DNA from: Bacillus changyiensis
GTDB taxonomy: Bacteria; Bacillota; Bacilli; Bacillales; Bacillaceae
Reading direction: 5' to 3'
Assembly (NCBI RefSeq): GCF_027706145.1
Contig: NZ_JAQFWW010000002.1
Location: forward strand, 124,001 to 188,000
DNA length: 64,000 bases
In this document: positions 1 to 10,100 of the stretch, piece after piece
Layout: every line of letters starts with the position of its first letter
Position numbering within the stretch: the stretch's first letter is position 1
Program-made: the position numbers and the translations under genes
The notes under the pieces: model-generated
Databases searched by the model: none
What the model was told of the DNA's origin: nothing
The model's input: the letters and a program-made list of their open reading frames with translations, nothing else

Positions 1-220
1 CTAAAGATGCTACTCGTTCAAATAGATTAGAAAGTGTCTCCATTGGTGCTTCTACATAGCGAATAAGCTTTTCTTTATTTACGATAAAAAGGCAGACAAG
101 AGGATAAATGATCACCATAATCCAAGACATTCTGAGCAACATATTCAACAAAAAACCAATCCCAAAAAACAGTACAAAAAACAAAACAACTGAAATGATG
201 ACAAATGGTAAGCTAATCAA
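1..220 (-). CDS. yuiB: YuiB-like membrane protein, 3' part outside the window
   Basis: Only the first 73 codons are present; the gene runs off the left edge. The start is a TTG at 220 behind a strong GGGGGTGGGAGT ribosome site; the nearby in-frame ATG is followed by a stop. The visible part begins MISLPFVIISVVLFF and holds two hydrophobic segments (about residues 3-25 and 32-48) and a short charged stretch starting NKEKLIRYVEAP. This matches my memory of B. subtilis YuiB, a putative membrane protein of unknown role. The function is unknown and the family call rests on recall. Confidence 0.7.
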   Translation of the reverse strand, partial: MISLPFVIISVVLFFVLFFGIGFLLNMLLRMSWIMVIIYPLVCLFIVNKEKLIRYVEAPMETLSNLFERVASL

Positions 221-569
221 ACTCCCACCCCCATGTAACCTCTTTTAGTGTACATTGGAGTGCAAACATGAGTCAATCATTGGAAGTAGAATCTAATGAA
301 CTTTCCCAGTTCCCTTACAGTTTTTGCACGTTTCTGTTCCTCCTAGCAAAAGTTGAAAATACCCTTTACCTAAACAAAATGAACAAGGTGTATCAGAACG
401 ATAGTTTGATGCATAATCCATTAGCGACACAACCTTTTCTTAATTTTCTGATAATATTAACATAAGTGTTGTCAATTATAAAGTTAGATCATATAACAAA
501 TTATTTTATGTAAGCGCTTAAAGTCTATCTTTTCTTGTTTTTTCTATTGCTTTCTGCAAGTTTAAAAAA

Positions 570-594
570 AGGCTTGCAAGATCATGGCAAGCCT
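570..594 (-). terminator. Rho-independent terminator of yumB
   Basis: An 8-bp perfect stem (AGGCTTGC / GCAAGCCT) with a 9-base loop lies just past the yumB stop codon. Read on the minus strand it is followed by a run of seven T. Confidence 0.8.
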
Positions 595-600
595 AAAAAT

Positions 601-1809
601 CTAGAAAAACTTAAACTTCCCTTTTTTAAGAACAAGACGTGGTCCCCCGATCAAAAAAAGCGAGCGGTTGTCAATCATTTTTTTCATAATGGAAGCAATA
701 GTTCCAGTGACTTTTTTGCCATAAGTCAAACCGATGGCATTATGCTCGCCAAGTGAAGCAACAGAACCTTTATTTTCAAAGGAGAATGACTCTGGCTCTT
801 TGCCACGAATCAATGCAGTAAGATTTTTTGCACAAGTTTCTCCCTGTTGCATAGATATTTGTGCAGTTGGTGGATATGGACGTTCAGTTTTTTCATTGAT
901 TATAAGTGAACAGTCCCCAATAACGAAAACATTCTGATATCCTTCCACACGTAAATCAGGTTTGACCTTAACACGACCGCGCATGTTTTCAAAACCTGAC
1001 TGTTCAATAACTGGATTTCCTCGTACTCCAGCAGCCCACACAACCGTTCCCGCTTTCATTTCTTCCATGGCATCATCTTTGCCACAAACAATCCCCTCTT
1101 TTGTGCATTCTTTGATAGCGGTACCAATTTTAAATTCAACACCTTTTTCCTCAAGGTCATGCACTGCATAATCAACAAGTTCTTGATCAAAACCAGGGAG
1201 AATAGATGGTGCTGCTTCTACACAAATTAAACGAACCTTTTGTCGGTCTATATCATATTCCTTGCAAAGTTCAGGAACTCGGTTTCCCAGTTCTCCTAAA
1301 AATTCTATTCCTGTAAAACCTGCACCTCCAACAACAATTGTCAAACGTTCAGGACGTTTTTCGGCTTCTGTGTGATACGTTGCAAATTGATATTCAATAT
1401 GCTCACGAAGTTGGCGTGCAGAATTGATATTTGTAATTGAAAACGCATACTCTTTTAACCCCGGGATTCCAAAGGTTTCGGGAACTGCACCCAATGCAAC
1501 AACAAGATAGTCATATGTAAGTTCACCATTTTCCATGATGACTTTCTTTTCTTTTTGCTCGATCAACTTCACTGTATCCTTAACAAAATGAACACGCTGT
1601 GGGTGAATTACATCTTTTATCTGGTAGCGGCATCTGTCATGATGTAAAGTACCTGCACTTGCCTCATGCATCCAAGTTGTTTCATAGTGATAATGATGTT
1701 GATTGACAAGTGTAATATCCACTTCATGTATTCCGGTTTTTTTGACAAGTCTTGTGACAGTCATTAATCCACCATAACCTGCACCTAATATGACCACTTT
1801 TGGCTTCAT
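601..1809 (-). CDS. yumB: Type II NADH dehydrogenase-like protein YumB
   Basis: Single-subunit FAD-dependent NADH:quinone oxidoreductase family (NDH-2), peripheral on the membrane, passing electrons from NADH to menaquinone without pumping protons. Near the N-terminus is the FAD-binding [10 protein letters not shown], mid-protein the NAD-binding VVGGAGFTG, and later the FAD motif VFVIGDCS. The C-terminus ends in the lysine-rich KKGKFKFF typical of YumB. The frame is open to a GTG at 1827, but the ribosome site AAAGGTGG overlaps that codon, so I chose the ATG at 1809 (MKPKVVIL); a TTG at 1812 is also possible. It is transcribed away from yumC, as in B. subtilis. B. subtilis has several NDH-2 paralogues, so the physiological substrate of YumB is less certain than the fold. 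Confidence 0.92.
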   Translation of the reverse strand: MKPKVVILGAGYGGLMTVTRLVKKTGIHEVDITLVNQHHYHYETTWMHEASAGTLHHDRCRYQIKDVIHPQRVHFVKDTVKLIEQKEKKVIMENGELTYDYLVVALGAVPETFGIPGLKEYAFSITNINSARQLREHIEYQFATYHTEAEKRPERLTIVVGGAGFTGIEFLGELGNRVPELCKEYDIDRQKVRLICVEAAPSILPGFDQELVDYAVHDLEEKGVEFKIGTAIKECTKEGIVCGKDDAMEEMKAGTVVWAAGVRGNPVIEQSGFENMRGRVKVKPDLRVEGYQNVFVIGDCSLIINEKTERPYPPTAQISMQQGETCAKNLTALIRGKEPESFSFENKGSVASLGEHNAIGLTYGKKVTGTIASIMKKMIDNRSLFLIGGPRLVLKKGKFKFF

Positions 1810-2068
1810 CAACGGAATCACATCCACCTTTTCTATATTTTTACTGTTTGAGCCGTATCATCAGCTCATGATGAAAAAAGTCTGTGAAGTCCTTATTCTT
1901 CCCCACAAGTCATGAAAGTTTCATAAAAAATTAACATTTTATCTACACTAACATCATAACGATTCAATTTACCTTTTTCAAGGAATAGGAAAAATCCTGC
2001 ATACTCGTATTTAATTTATGTGATATGATATAATGAAGAACACTTTTCACTTAGGGGGCATTATGTTG

Positions 2069-3067
2069 ATGCAGGAAGACTCAAAAGTATATGATATAAC
2101 CATTATCGGAGGTGGCCCAGTCGGCTTGTTTACCGCGTTTTATGGAGGAATGCGGAAAGCGAGCGTCAAAATCATTGAAAGCCTACCACAACTCGGGGGC
2201 CAATTGTCCGCTTTATACCCGGAAAAATACATATATGATGTGGCTGGTTTCCCTAAAATCCGCGCTCAGGAACTTGTAGACAACTTAAGGAAACAAATGG
2301 AGAAATTTGATCAAACCATCTGTCTTGAACAAGCTGTCGAAAGCGTTGAAAAACAGGCTGATGGAATATTTAAATTGACGACAGATCGAGAAATCCATTA
2401 CTCAAAAACAGTGATTATTACAGCAGGAAACGGAGCGTTCCAACCAAGAAGACTTGAGCTTGAATCTGCAGCTCATTTTGAAAATGCCAACCTCCATTAC
2501 TTTATTGACGATATGAATAAATTCGCTGGTAAACGTGTCGCTGTATTGGGTGGCGGAGACTCTGCCGTAGATTGGGCGCTAATGCTTGAACCGATCGCCA
2601 AAGAAGTATCCATTATCCACCGCCGCGATAAATTCCGTGCGCATGAACACAGTGTTGAAAATCTTCGCAATTCTAAAGTTAATGTGTTAACACCGTTTGT
2701 CCCAGTAGAGCTAGTCGGGGAAGAAAAAATTGACCAACTTGTCATTGAAGAAGTCAAAGGCGAAAGAAAAGAAATTCTTGAAGTCGATGATGTGATTGTC
2801 AATTTTGGATTTGTTTCATCCCTCGGTCCCATCAAAAATTGGGGTCTTGAAATTGAGAAAAATTCCATTGTTGTTAAATCTACAATGGAAACAAATATTG
2901 AAGGGTTTTATGCAGCTGGTGACATTTGCACATATGAAGGGAAAGTGAAACTAATTGCAAGCGGATTTGGCGAAGCACCGACCGCTGTGAATAACGCAAA
3001 AGCCTATATGGACCCGAAAGCACGTGTTCAACCATTGCATTCCACAAGTATGTTTGAAAATAAATAA
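2069..3067 (+). CDS. yumC: Ferredoxin/flavodoxin-NADP+ reductase, thioredoxin-reductase type
   Basis: FAD enzyme moving electrons between NADPH and ferredoxin or flavodoxin in the cytoplasm; it belongs to the thioredoxin-reductase-like FNR group and lacks the CxxC of true thioredoxin reductases. The FAD motif IIGGGPVGL is near residues 12-20, the NADPH motif VLGGGDSAV mid-protein, and GDICTYEGK near the end. Starting at the ATG at 2069 (MQEDSKVYD) gives 332 residues, the length of B. subtilis YumC as I recall it; an ATG at 2063 sits only 4 bases from the GGGGG ribosome site. YumC is reported essential in B. subtilis, and it could feed the Fe-S machinery also found in this window. Confidence 0.95.
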   Translation: MQEDSKVYDITIIGGGPVGLFTAFYGGMRKASVKIIESLPQLGGQLSALYPEKYIYDVAGFPKIRAQELVDNLRKQMEKFDQTICLEQAVESVEKQADGIFKLTTDREIHYSKTVIITAGNGAFQPRRLELESAAHFENANLHYFIDDMNKFAGKRVAVLGGGDSAVDWALMLEPIAKEVSIIHRRDKFRAHEHSVENLRNSKVNVLTPFVPVELVGEEKIDQLVIEEVKGERKEILEVDDVIVNFGFVSSLGPIKNWGLEIEKNSIVVKSTMETNIEGFYAAGDICTYEGKVKLIASGFGEAPTAVNNAKAYMDPKARVQPLHSTSMFENK

Positions 3068-3071
3068 AATG

Positions 3072-3096
3072 AAGGAGCCTTTTAAATCGGCTCCTT
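3072..3096 (+). terminator. Terminator between yumC and the convergent small gene
   Basis: AAGGAGCC / GGCTCCTT stem with a 9-base loop and a T run on the plus strand. It lies between convergent genes and could serve both. Confidence 0.8.
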
Positions 3097-3097
3097 T

Positions 3098-3304
3098 TTA
3101 TTGAAATATATGAAAGTAAGAGAAAGCTGTGCCGAAAAACAACACAATTGTTAATAAAGCGACCATACCTGCAACAGTCAAAATGATGCCATCTTTTATC
3201 TTGTCAGCTTTCGGCAGTGGTTTTTCACAGCCGCATGCCTCACATACCTTAGAACGGTACGAAATCACTGTTTTACAATTTCTGCAGTTTGTTTTTTCTC
3301 CCAT
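3098..3304 (-). CDS. Small zinc-ribbon membrane protein, unknown function
   Basis: A 68-residue protein starting MGEKTN at the ATG at 3304, behind AAAAGGGGTG; the frame extends further upstream but without a ribosome site. The N-terminal half has two CxxC pairs (NCRNC and CEAC) that make a zinc ribbon. The C-terminal half is one transmembrane helix (IILTVAGMVALLTIVLFFG). It probably places a small zinc finger on the inner face of the membrane. No role can be inferred from its neighbours. Confidence 0.75.
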   Translation of the reverse strand: MGEKTNCRNCKTVISYRSKVCEACGCEKPLPKADKIKDGIILTVAGMVALLTIVLFFGTAFSYFHIFQ

Positions 3305-3447
3305 ATCGCACCCCTTTTCTACTCCGGGCATTCATTCCCAAAATGAACTTGTCCAGTATAGAATAACAAATATGCGAATAGAATGTCTTAAGATTCACAA
3401 AATATTCTTAAATGCATCACAAAAATCCTTGTTAGGAAGTGACGATT

Positions 3448-3672
3448 ATGTCTTACTACAACAATCGAAATCAAGAACCTCTGCCAAAAGAAGATACTGA
3501 AACATGGGAATGTACAGCAGAGGAATGTAACGGATGGATGAGAAAAAACTTTACAAGCAGTGAACGTCCTTTATGCCCTCTCTGCAATCAAGAAATGGAA
3601 AGCGGTAGCCGCTTTTTAACATCAATCGCCAACAACACCAGCAATTTGCACCGGATATTTAATCGAAAATAA
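3448..3672 (+). CDS. YdjO-like small cysteine-rich protein
   Basis: A 74-residue protein starting MSYYNNRNQEPLP at the ATG at 3448, preceded by AGGAAGTGA. It carries two cysteine pairs, CTAEEC and CPLC, arranged as a small zinc-binding fold. The opening and the WECT..C.GWMRKNF region resemble the cold-inducible YdjO family of Bacillus. The molecular function of that family is not established. It is the last gene before a long stretch without core genes. Confidence 0.75.
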   Translation: MSYYNNRNQEPLPKEDTETWECTAEECNGWMRKNFTSSERPLCPLCNQEMESGSRFLTSIANNTSNLHRIFNRK

Positions 3673-4533
3673 GTGCTGACCTACCGGCAAAAGCCTTGCT
3701 CGATCACGAGTAGGGTGGCTGCTTTTCTTCATAACAATGATGGAACTCAACGCCATTTAACAGTGTTCATCTCTTTTCCTCTAACTATTCAAAATAATCA
3801 TTTGTAAAAATTTCAAATTTGAAGCATTGAAGAGTTGTTGAAAATTATTAACCACTTGAGGATCTCTCTTCATTTTTAGCCAAGGTGTTCAAAGTTGGGA
3901 AATGAGCTGACTTAAAAACACCACAGTATAGTTACAACCTTGTATCATTAGAACCATAATAACCCCATCATTTACCAATTAACACCATGATAAATGATGT
4001 TATAATGATGACTGGGCTTGTGATTGGAACGAGAATTTAGAAGAAAACAGTTCGGTGACATTTATGAATTAGGTGGTATTATTAGAAGCAATGAACAGAC
4101 CATATTTTTAGTGAATAGAACGGCTATATCAGACACTAGGGCTTATTTTAAAACTTTCCGGCAATGGTCATTCAATCGCAGCGTGCATTGCTTTTCATGA
4201 CCAAGACCTTATCATTAGAATAAAAGACTTGTACTGTCCCACATGACATACATAAATAGGAATACTCCACTTGTGACATGGAAAGAACGTAATGATTTAA
4301 AAAGTTGATTTTGATTATAAAACTGGCTCATGATCTAAAAATAAGTCATGATATACGTGTTGCTTTGTTAAAAGTTTAAAGAGAATAGATTAAATTTGAG
4401 ATAAGAAATAAATTACCAATAAGTAACTTTATTAAACCTAGGAATGATGTAGTTGAGCATACAGGAGAACAATTTTACAGTTGAAGAATCATGACGTATA
4501 TTAGCAATCTAACAAAATTGCCATGATTAAAAA
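3673..4533. other. Gene-poor stretch with one short degenerate reading frame
   Basis: About 860 AT-rich bases without a convincing gene. A 58-codon frame on the plus strand (TTG at 4024 to TGA at 4200, containing RKQFGDIYELGG) has protein-like composition but no ribosome site and no recognisable family, so it may be a gene remnant. No tRNA, insertion sequence or inverted terminal repeat was seen. Confidence 0.4.
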
Positions 4534-4557
4534 GGAAACCCATAAAAATGGGTTTCC
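4534..4557 (-). terminator. Terminator of the GH5 hydrolase gene
   Basis: Perfect 10-bp stem GGAAACCCAT / ATGGGTTTCC with an AAAA loop; read on the minus strand it is followed by TTTTTAAT. It lies 40 bases past the stop codon at 4596. Confidence 0.9.
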
Positions 4558-4595
4558 TAAATTTCTTATTTATCTGCACAGAAATTTTCTGTTCG

Positions 4596-6296
4596 TTAAT
4601 TAGTCATGATTATTTTCCACTGCTGATTTAGATTGCCATTATAAGGACTTTGCTGAAGCAAAGCTCCGTCTGATTTTGAAGAACCCGCAACTTCAACCGC
4701 TTTATTGCTATTTAGGTTCATGATACTCCAATAACCGTTGCTTAATTTGATGATTCGGAACTGTTGTGCAGTAGTGTTCAGATCCTGCATCAGTTGTACT
4801 GCTTCACCATTGTTTTTTGTCCCGTTCCGCACATCCATTACTTTACCGTCTGACGAGCTTACGCTTCGTAATTTGTAAATATTCGTGGAATTTCCCACAT
4901 CAGTAATGACCCACTTCTGCGCAGATGCATTATTATCAGACCACTGCTGCAGTTGTAGTGTATTCGTGTTCTTGCCGCCCGGTACATCTATCGTTTTACC
5001 AGATGCCCTGTTCACTAGTTTGTAGGTTGATCCTGATTTAATCCCGTTCCATACACCGTTCCACGGTTGCAGTTGTGCTCTCTCGTAATACCAATCGAAG
5101 ATAAAACGTGCCATACCATCACGCGAAGCATCACCGTCATACTTTAGACCGGCAGTCGGGTCAGCAAAAGAGCTTCTCATACCACTTTCTAGTAAGAAAC
5201 CATTCATATGTACAGCTATGCTGACATTTCCTGACGATGTAAAAATTGATTTTGTGTTTTTACCAAAGCCTTCACTTGAACCATTAAATAAATCCCAGTA
5301 CGAAGGGTCTCCAGACTTCTTCTTAAACCACGTAGTTTCCGTAATATTAATCGGATACTTATCCGCACAAGGTTTAATATTCATATTCCATTGCTGTAGC
5401 AGTTTTGAGTAATTGTCATGTGCACCATATCCCGGGTACCAATGGACCGCGTATCCAAGATTGTTTAATGGATCTTTAAGTGGATGTGATGCGGAAAGCT
5501 GATAATATTGATCCCATCCAAGTCCTGCCGCCCAGATGACATTATCTGCACCCTTGCTACGGATTGTTGAAATCATTGCGTTTTGGAAATTTCTCAAAGA
5601 ATTCCAAAACTCGACAAAGTTGGGGTCTGAAGGATTTCCTCCCCAGCGACCGTTTGCATGAGATAAAACCGGTTCATTAATCAGCTCAAACATGACATTA
5701 TCTGCACTTTTAATTTCTGGCTGGGAGGCGAGGTAACCCCAAATTTGCTTGAATTTATCGAGATTCGCCTGTGTTGTCGCCTGATTATCCTTTAATGTAA
5801 AGTCGAGGCCAATCGTTACGTAAAGCCCTTTAGTTCTGGCATATTTGATATAGGGAATAAGGACATTTTGCGTATAGGCTTTCATTCCGGCAAAGTTGTA
5901 AGTACCAGCTGCTACGTCTCCCATATCTTGCCGGTCAATGAATAGTCGAACCTGATTCATATACCAACCATGGTTATTGCCATAACGAGGTGAGGTATTA
6001 GTAAAGGTATCAGAAATATCTTTTAAATACTCCAATACAGCTTTATGTCGGTTCCCACCATTTTTATTTAAATAGTATTTGCTATTCTGGTAGGTCCAAT
6101 AAGATCCAGAAGGTTGATGCCATCCGCTTAATTGAACAGGTTGACCGCTAGCGTTGACGAGTTGATTGCCGCTGACATGGAGCTTTGACATTTGCATACC
6201 TGACCAAGCTTTTGCCGGTGTATAGGATGGTATCAATAAAGCCAATAACGTAATTAGAACAACTCGTTTGATTATTACTCCAATTTTATACATCAT
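4596..6296 (-). CDS. Secreted GH5-type glycoside hydrolase with C-terminal ricin-B/CBM13 domain
   Basis: Extracellular polysaccharide hydrolase of 566 residues. Residues 1-30 are a Sec signal peptide (KR, hydrophobic core, cleavage after AKA). Residues 35-410 form a TIM-barrel domain: conserved Arg in NQVRLFI (117), the acid/base Glu208 in ELINEPV, the substrate-contact AVHWYPG (His285), and the nucleophile Glu320 in NITETTW. Residues 420-566 are a ricin-type beta-trefoil with three QxW-like repeats (QKWVI, QQFRI, QQWKI), a sugar-binding module. The substrate could be cellulose, mannan or another beta-glycan; the sequence does not decide. It is monocistronic with its own terminator and sits at the edge of the accessory island, so it was probably acquired. 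Confidence 0.9.
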   Translation of the reverse strand: MMYKIGVIIKRVVLITLLALLIPSYTPAKAWSGMQMSKLHVSGNQLVNASGQPVQLSGWHQPSGSYWTYQNSKYYLNKNGGNRHKAVLEYLKDISDTFTNTSPRYGNNHGWYMNQVRLFIDRQDMGDVAAGTYNFAGMKAYTQNVLIPYIKYARTKGLYVTIGLDFTLKDNQATTQANLDKFKQIWGYLASQPEIKSADNVMFELINEPVLSHANGRWGGNPSDPNFVEFWNSLRNFQNAMISTIRSKGADNVIWAAGLGWDQYYQLSASHPLKDPLNNLGYAVHWYPGYGAHDNYSKLLQQWNMNIKPCADKYPINITETTWFKKKSGDPSYWDLFNGSSEGFGKNTKSIFTSSGNVSIAVHMNGFLLESGMRSSFADPTAGLKYDGDASRDGMARFIFDWYYERAQLQPWNGVWNGIKSGSTYKLVNRASGKTIDVPGGKNTNTLQLQQWSDNNASAQKWVITDVGNSTNIYKLRSVSSSDGKVMDVRNGTKNNGEAVQLMQDLNTTAQQFRIIKLSNGYWSIMNLNSNKAVEVAGSSKSDGALLQQSPYNGNLNQQWKIIMTN

Positions 6297-6793
6297 TTAA
6301 CATCTCCTACAATAATAATGAATACAATTCCCTTCTCTTCTCAACCGTTTTTTGTATTTTGATGGTCCACCTCCTCACAGAATTAGACTGCGCATAACAA
6401 AACGATTACGTAGTAACTGATGTACTTTAGTTACTATCAAGTAATTAACATTCCATTTTTTCTGCTATTATCCTCTCATTTATAGAAAATCAGGTATATA
6501 AATGAAGTAATAGTCTCAGATTTGGAAGGTTATGTAGGTATAAATTAAGGGTCTAAAAATGAAGAACTCGCATCTTTTCCATACTTTCTACCCATCCGTA
6601 TAGGAGTCTAATTTAAGTACATCTATGATACAGTAGGTTTGGTGTCGTCTTTTACATTGAATATACGTTCATTTTTAATTTTCTGCCAAGGTGCGCCAAA
6701 AGCTCGTACAAGTTCATATTTGCTTTTGTTCCTTTGCGTCAATCCATTTTAAATCGGTCATATTGATACCTAGAGTAATACAAGTGAAATCAA
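6297..6793. other. Intergenic stretch upstream of the GH5 gene
   Basis: About 500 bases holding the GH5 promoter region (not resolved by eye) and one broken small minus-strand gene, listed separately. Nothing else was recognised. Confidence 0.4.
6623..6761 (-). pseudogene. Small gene broken by a one-base shift
   Basis: Starts ATG at 6761 (MTDLKWIDAKEQKQ) and hits TGA after 15 codons. Shifting one base restores a continuous tail (YELVRAFGAPWQKIKNE...) to a TAG at 6623, about 46 residues in all. The joined product reads like one protein, so I call it a frameshifted small gene. The family is unknown. Confidence 0.4.
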
Positions 6794-7036
6794 TTGTATG
6801 GAGAATTAGTAAAGAATATTTTCAAATTTAATATGAACGATATACTGGATGAGCTAGGTATTACAAATAATAAATTAGCGGTTGAAGCTAAAGTGAGGCC
6901 TGCTACTATAGGAGATCTTTGCGAAGGAAAAACGAAAAGATTAGAACTTGACACCATTGAAAAAATACTAGATGTATTAAATTTTAAAAGCTCCGTCGTA
7001 TACAATAGACAACATTATTTTTCACCAGCCAAGTAG
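6794..7036 (+). CDS. Small HTH (Cro/C1-type) protein
   Basis: An 80-residue protein with a helix-turn-helix fold through most of its length: MNDILDELGITNNKLAVEAKV, then RPATIGDLCEGKTKRL, then LDTIEKILDVLNF, the usual XRE order of turn helix, recognition helix and C-terminal helix. The true start could be the ATG of MNDILDE rather than MYGELV; no strong ribosome site decides. It could regulate a neighbouring island gene or be a remnant phage-type regulator. It lies just upstream of the broken toxin gene. Confidence 0.6.
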   Translation: MYGELVKNIFKFNMNDILDELGITNNKLAVEAKVRPATIGDLCEGKTKRLELDTIEKILDVLNFKSSVVYNRQHYFSPAK

Positions 7037-7137
7037 TGGTAAACCGATATCTTAAACTAGGTTCATATACCTAATCTAAAAGATTCATTTGCTTCTCTCA
7101 TTGGATGTCATTTTTATGTATAAAAAAGGAGAATGCA

Positions 7138-8797
7138 ATGAAGACCCTTGATGTTAAAGCGTTACATGACGGAATCGATAAAACGCTTGACGAATTAAAA
7201 GTTCAATCTAAATAAATCAATAAAATTTTAAAAAACGTTGTGGTATCGTAGCCTTAGATGACGCTTTAAAAGGAAAAGGCGGTGAGGCGATTCGGAATTT
7301 TTACGAGGAGTGCCACATCCCTTTCTTGCGGTTCTATGATTTGTTTATTGAAGAATACACATCAGCACTCAAAAAAATCAAAAAATCGTTACAATCACTA
7401 GAATCTCATGATGATGGATTTATCTCACAACACTTTCTAGAGAAAGACCTTGAAGATGGTTTAAATGAAGCTGACAGGGAAACGAAAAGCATGGTTTCCT
7501 CAACGAATGATGTCATCAAAAGAGTCAAACATATTGTCGATTTACCCGAGTTGGACGATAGTGAGTTTGATAAGCATCAGAAAGAAGCGTTGAAAGAGAT
7601 CAACGACACACTTGAAAAGCTAAACACATTCGACAGAGAGCAAACAAACGAGTTAAAGACAGCTTCTAACGATCTCCAGACGATGAAAACTTACATGAAA
7701 AAACTTGGGAAGATGTATACGTCAGGCCCAAAAATCGAGATTAATACTTATGAGAAAGGGTCGATTTTAAAATCTGAAGGCGTTTCAGACCTTTCAGATC
7801 TCACTCTCCTTGAGCAGAACGAAGATCCGTCAAAGTTAGCTATGAATACGATGCTTAAAAAACTAGCAGAACAAGAGAAATATGAAGTCGAGTCCGTTTT
7901 TACCTCTAAGAAAATTGATACTAGCATCCGCACGATAAATGGAAAGCTGTATAATATAATGGATCACCAACCAATGGTTTCTTTATACGTAACAGATGAA
8001 ATCGGTACAGGCAAAGACTTCGTTGGCGGAAAATATACGACTTATTCAAACGGTCAAATTGTTCGCGAATACATGTCTAATGGAACTGTAAAATACGAAA
8101 TCGTTAGCCGGATTCCAGAAAGCAGAGTGAAAAAAAGGGACGTTGAAAGCGAAGTAAACAAGATTTTGCATGAATATGACAAGTATACTCCTGTAAGCAG
8201 AGAGAAAAAAAGCGAAAGTGAGCCTGAATCCCTGTTTGAACAAACGATTGACACAGTCGGCGAGTTTTCAGGTGCTTATGATGGGTATAGAGCTATAGTA
8301 GGAGTCGATCCTAAAACAAAAGAAAAACTCTCCTGGCAAGAACGAACCCTAAGTGGTGCTTCCGTTATTCCTGTGGGAAAATGGCTAAAAGCAAGGAAAT
8401 TTGTTTTAAAAGCGAATAAAGGTGCCAAGACAGTTAAGAGAGTTGAAAAGGCTGAGGAAGTTGCTAAAGATGTAGGGAAAGGGACTAAGGGCACAGATAA
8501 TATTAGTGATTTTGCTAAAAAACCTTTCTTACCAGATGAGGTATACAAAAAAAGCTACCTAAATTTGTTAAACCAGGAACAAAAAGTCTTAACAAATATG
8601 ATGAATTAGGTCATCTAAAACAAACTAAGTATTATGATGATTATGGTAGAGAAATAGGTTGGGTTGATTTTACAGACCATGGCTATCCTAATACCCACAG
8701 CATTCCGCATTGGCATGAAGTTCAATGGAACGAAAGATACCCAATAAGTGGTTACAAGATTAATCACCGTATGGATACTAACATACCTTTTAAATGA
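7138..8797 (+). pseudogene. LXG-domain polymorphic toxin (T7SS effector), broken by one stop and two frameshifts
   Basis: The reading frame starts MKTLDVKALHDGIDKTLDEL at 7138. It is interrupted by TAA at 7213 (one base from CAA, Gln). A missing A in the A-run at 7230-7235 then breaks the frame, and a second missing A in the A7 run near 8549 breaks it again. Repaired, it gives 553 residues: an N-terminal LXG domain (about 1-230, with DDALKGKGGEAIRNFYEE), a linker including an AYDGYRAIVGVDP pre-toxin segment, and a C-terminal tip with DFTDHGYPNTHSIPHWH, a His/Asp-rich motif of polymorphic nuclease toxins. LXG proteins are exported by the type VII (Yuk/Yue) system to kill competitors. The longest intact piece is 427 codons (7326-8609). 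The exact toxin family is not assigned. Confidence 0.8.
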
Positions 8798-8812
8798 GAT
8801 GGGGGTTAAATT

Positions 8813-9292
8813 ATGATTACATTTCAATTACCTGATGGCAATAACAACAGCGATTTTATCAAGAAATTATTTAATATTATTTCCATTGAACTAAACAATA
8901 TATATTGGTGTGTAGGGGATCTAGAAATAATCCCAAGATATTTAGGTGATTATCCTGGTTCTGGTCCCCACAATTATGAAGAAATTGCGTGGAAGTTCGG
9001 AGAAAAAGTTGAAAGAGAAAAAGTAGTATTTTTAGAAGAAAAAGATCTATACGATGTTTTGAACGATACTCAATCAGTTAGGAGAGGGGTATTCGTTTGC
9101 TTTTTCAATAATTATCCCTATGATTATAACTTTCATCCAATTGTAGAAGTCACAGACGTTAAAAATATGCAACACTCATTAGCATATCTTGAAATAAGAA
9201 TTCTAGATGATGACTTATTTTTCATTCTGACTAAAGATAGTAATATAATTAGTAAATTAAAATATGAATTTCCAGAATACCTTTTGGCTTAA
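8813..9292 (+). CDS. Probable immunity protein for the LXG toxin
   Basis: A 159-residue acidic protein starting MITFQLPDG at 8813, 15 bases after the toxin stop and behind a GGGGG ribosome site. It has no signal peptide or membrane segment, as expected for a cytoplasmic immunity factor that binds the toxin tip. Its opening loosely resembles DUF2691 proteins of Bacillus, which I cannot confirm. The immunity role is inferred from position: LXG toxin genes are normally followed by their immunity gene. It remains intact although the toxin is broken, which fits selection for protection against kin that still carry the toxin. Confidence 0.6.
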   Translation: MITFQLPDGNNNSDFIKKLFNIISIELNNIYWCVGDLEIIPRYLGDYPGSGPHNYEEIAWKFGEKVEREKVVFLEEKDLYDVLNDTQSVRRGVFVCFFNNYPYDYNFHPIVEVTDVKNMQHSLAYLEIRILDDDLFFILTKDSNIISKLKYEFPEYLLA

Positions 9293-9334
9293 ATTTAACC
9301 ACATTGATTGTCTTCTCACCTTTAAATTGCACCT

Positions 9335-9360
9335 CAATTGTTAGACACAGTTAACAATTG
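9335..9360 (+). terminator. Possible terminator of the immunity gene
   Basis: Nine-base inverted repeat CAATTGTTA / TAACAATTG with an 8-base loop, followed about 9 bases on by TTTTTT. AT-rich stem, so moderate confidence. The rest of the gap to 9581 holds only short fragments on the minus strand (for example a frame ending TKVRLEELLK). Confidence 0.5.
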
Positions 9361-9581
9361 GGATGCAGTTTTTTAATTACTTCAACAATTCTTCAAGTCT
9401 CACCTTTGTCTTCGTTCCATAGTAACGCATATTTGTCTGGATAGAAATAAAGCGCGCGCAAGTACTTCTTGAATCTACCGGACAGCTTCCCAAAGTGATT
9501 TTTTAAAACACGCATTTAAAAACCGCCTGGCGAACCGGCTCGGCTTTTGACCTCCCCCCGGCATAAAAAAAGACACCGCCT

Positions 9582-10100
9582 TTATAGCTGCGCCTTCCGT
9601 TCGCGGTTACGTCTTACTAACGTTGCTTTGCTAATGCCTGTCATCCGTTCTACCTCGGTATATGAGTACGTAGCGAGTAAGTCGAGAGCATGGTCGATCT
9701 GTCGCTTGTTAAACTTACGCGGTCTACCTTCGCGAAAGTCATCACGCTGCTTTGCGATGGCCTTTCCTTCTTGCGTGCGCTCTACGATCATATCCCGTTC
9801 AAACTCAGCGAACGCAAAGAATATATTACGAATGAGCTTCGATGCTGGACGATTATCCATAACGCCCATATTTAGAATATGTACGCGTACACCTCGATCA
9901 ATAAGTTCTCGAACTAACTCGCTTCCTTGCGTTGCACTGCGAGCAATACGATCCAGTTTCGTTACAACTAGCGTGTCGCCCTCTTTTAGCTTGGCGAGTA
10001 GTCCCGTAAATACTGGTAGGTCTGTTATTGTACCTGTAAAATGTTCACTCAATAACTCGTCGCACCCTTCCGCCTCTAACGCTGTTAAATCTTGCCCCAC
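9582..10100 (-). pseudogene. Serine recombinase (resolvase/invertase), N-terminus lost
   Basis: 172 codons from a GTG read [22 protein letters not shown] and continue with [25 protein letters not shown] and a C-terminal Hin-type HTH ([18 protein letters not shown]). This is the small serine recombinase family, which breaks and rejoins DNA through a Ser near the N-terminus. That Ser lies just upstream in the same frame (VST before VGQD), but there is no start codon and the usual first strand (K-I-G-Y-A-R) is missing. Restoring one base would join an upstream ATG to give MTRVST, still short. I therefore call it inactive. It is likely a leftover of the mobile element that carried this island. 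Confidence 0.7.

Noticed and set aside
268..465. 65-codon plus-strand frame between yuiB and yumB with GGAG before its ATG
   Set aside because: Composition is not protein-like, no family is recognised, and it sits in the region upstream of divergent core genes. Kept out despite the modest ribosome site.
508..522. TGTAAGCGCTTAAA as a catabolite-responsive element
   Set aside because: The central palindrome fits but the final CA of the consensus is missing, and it lies about 290 bases from the yuiB start with no clear promoter.
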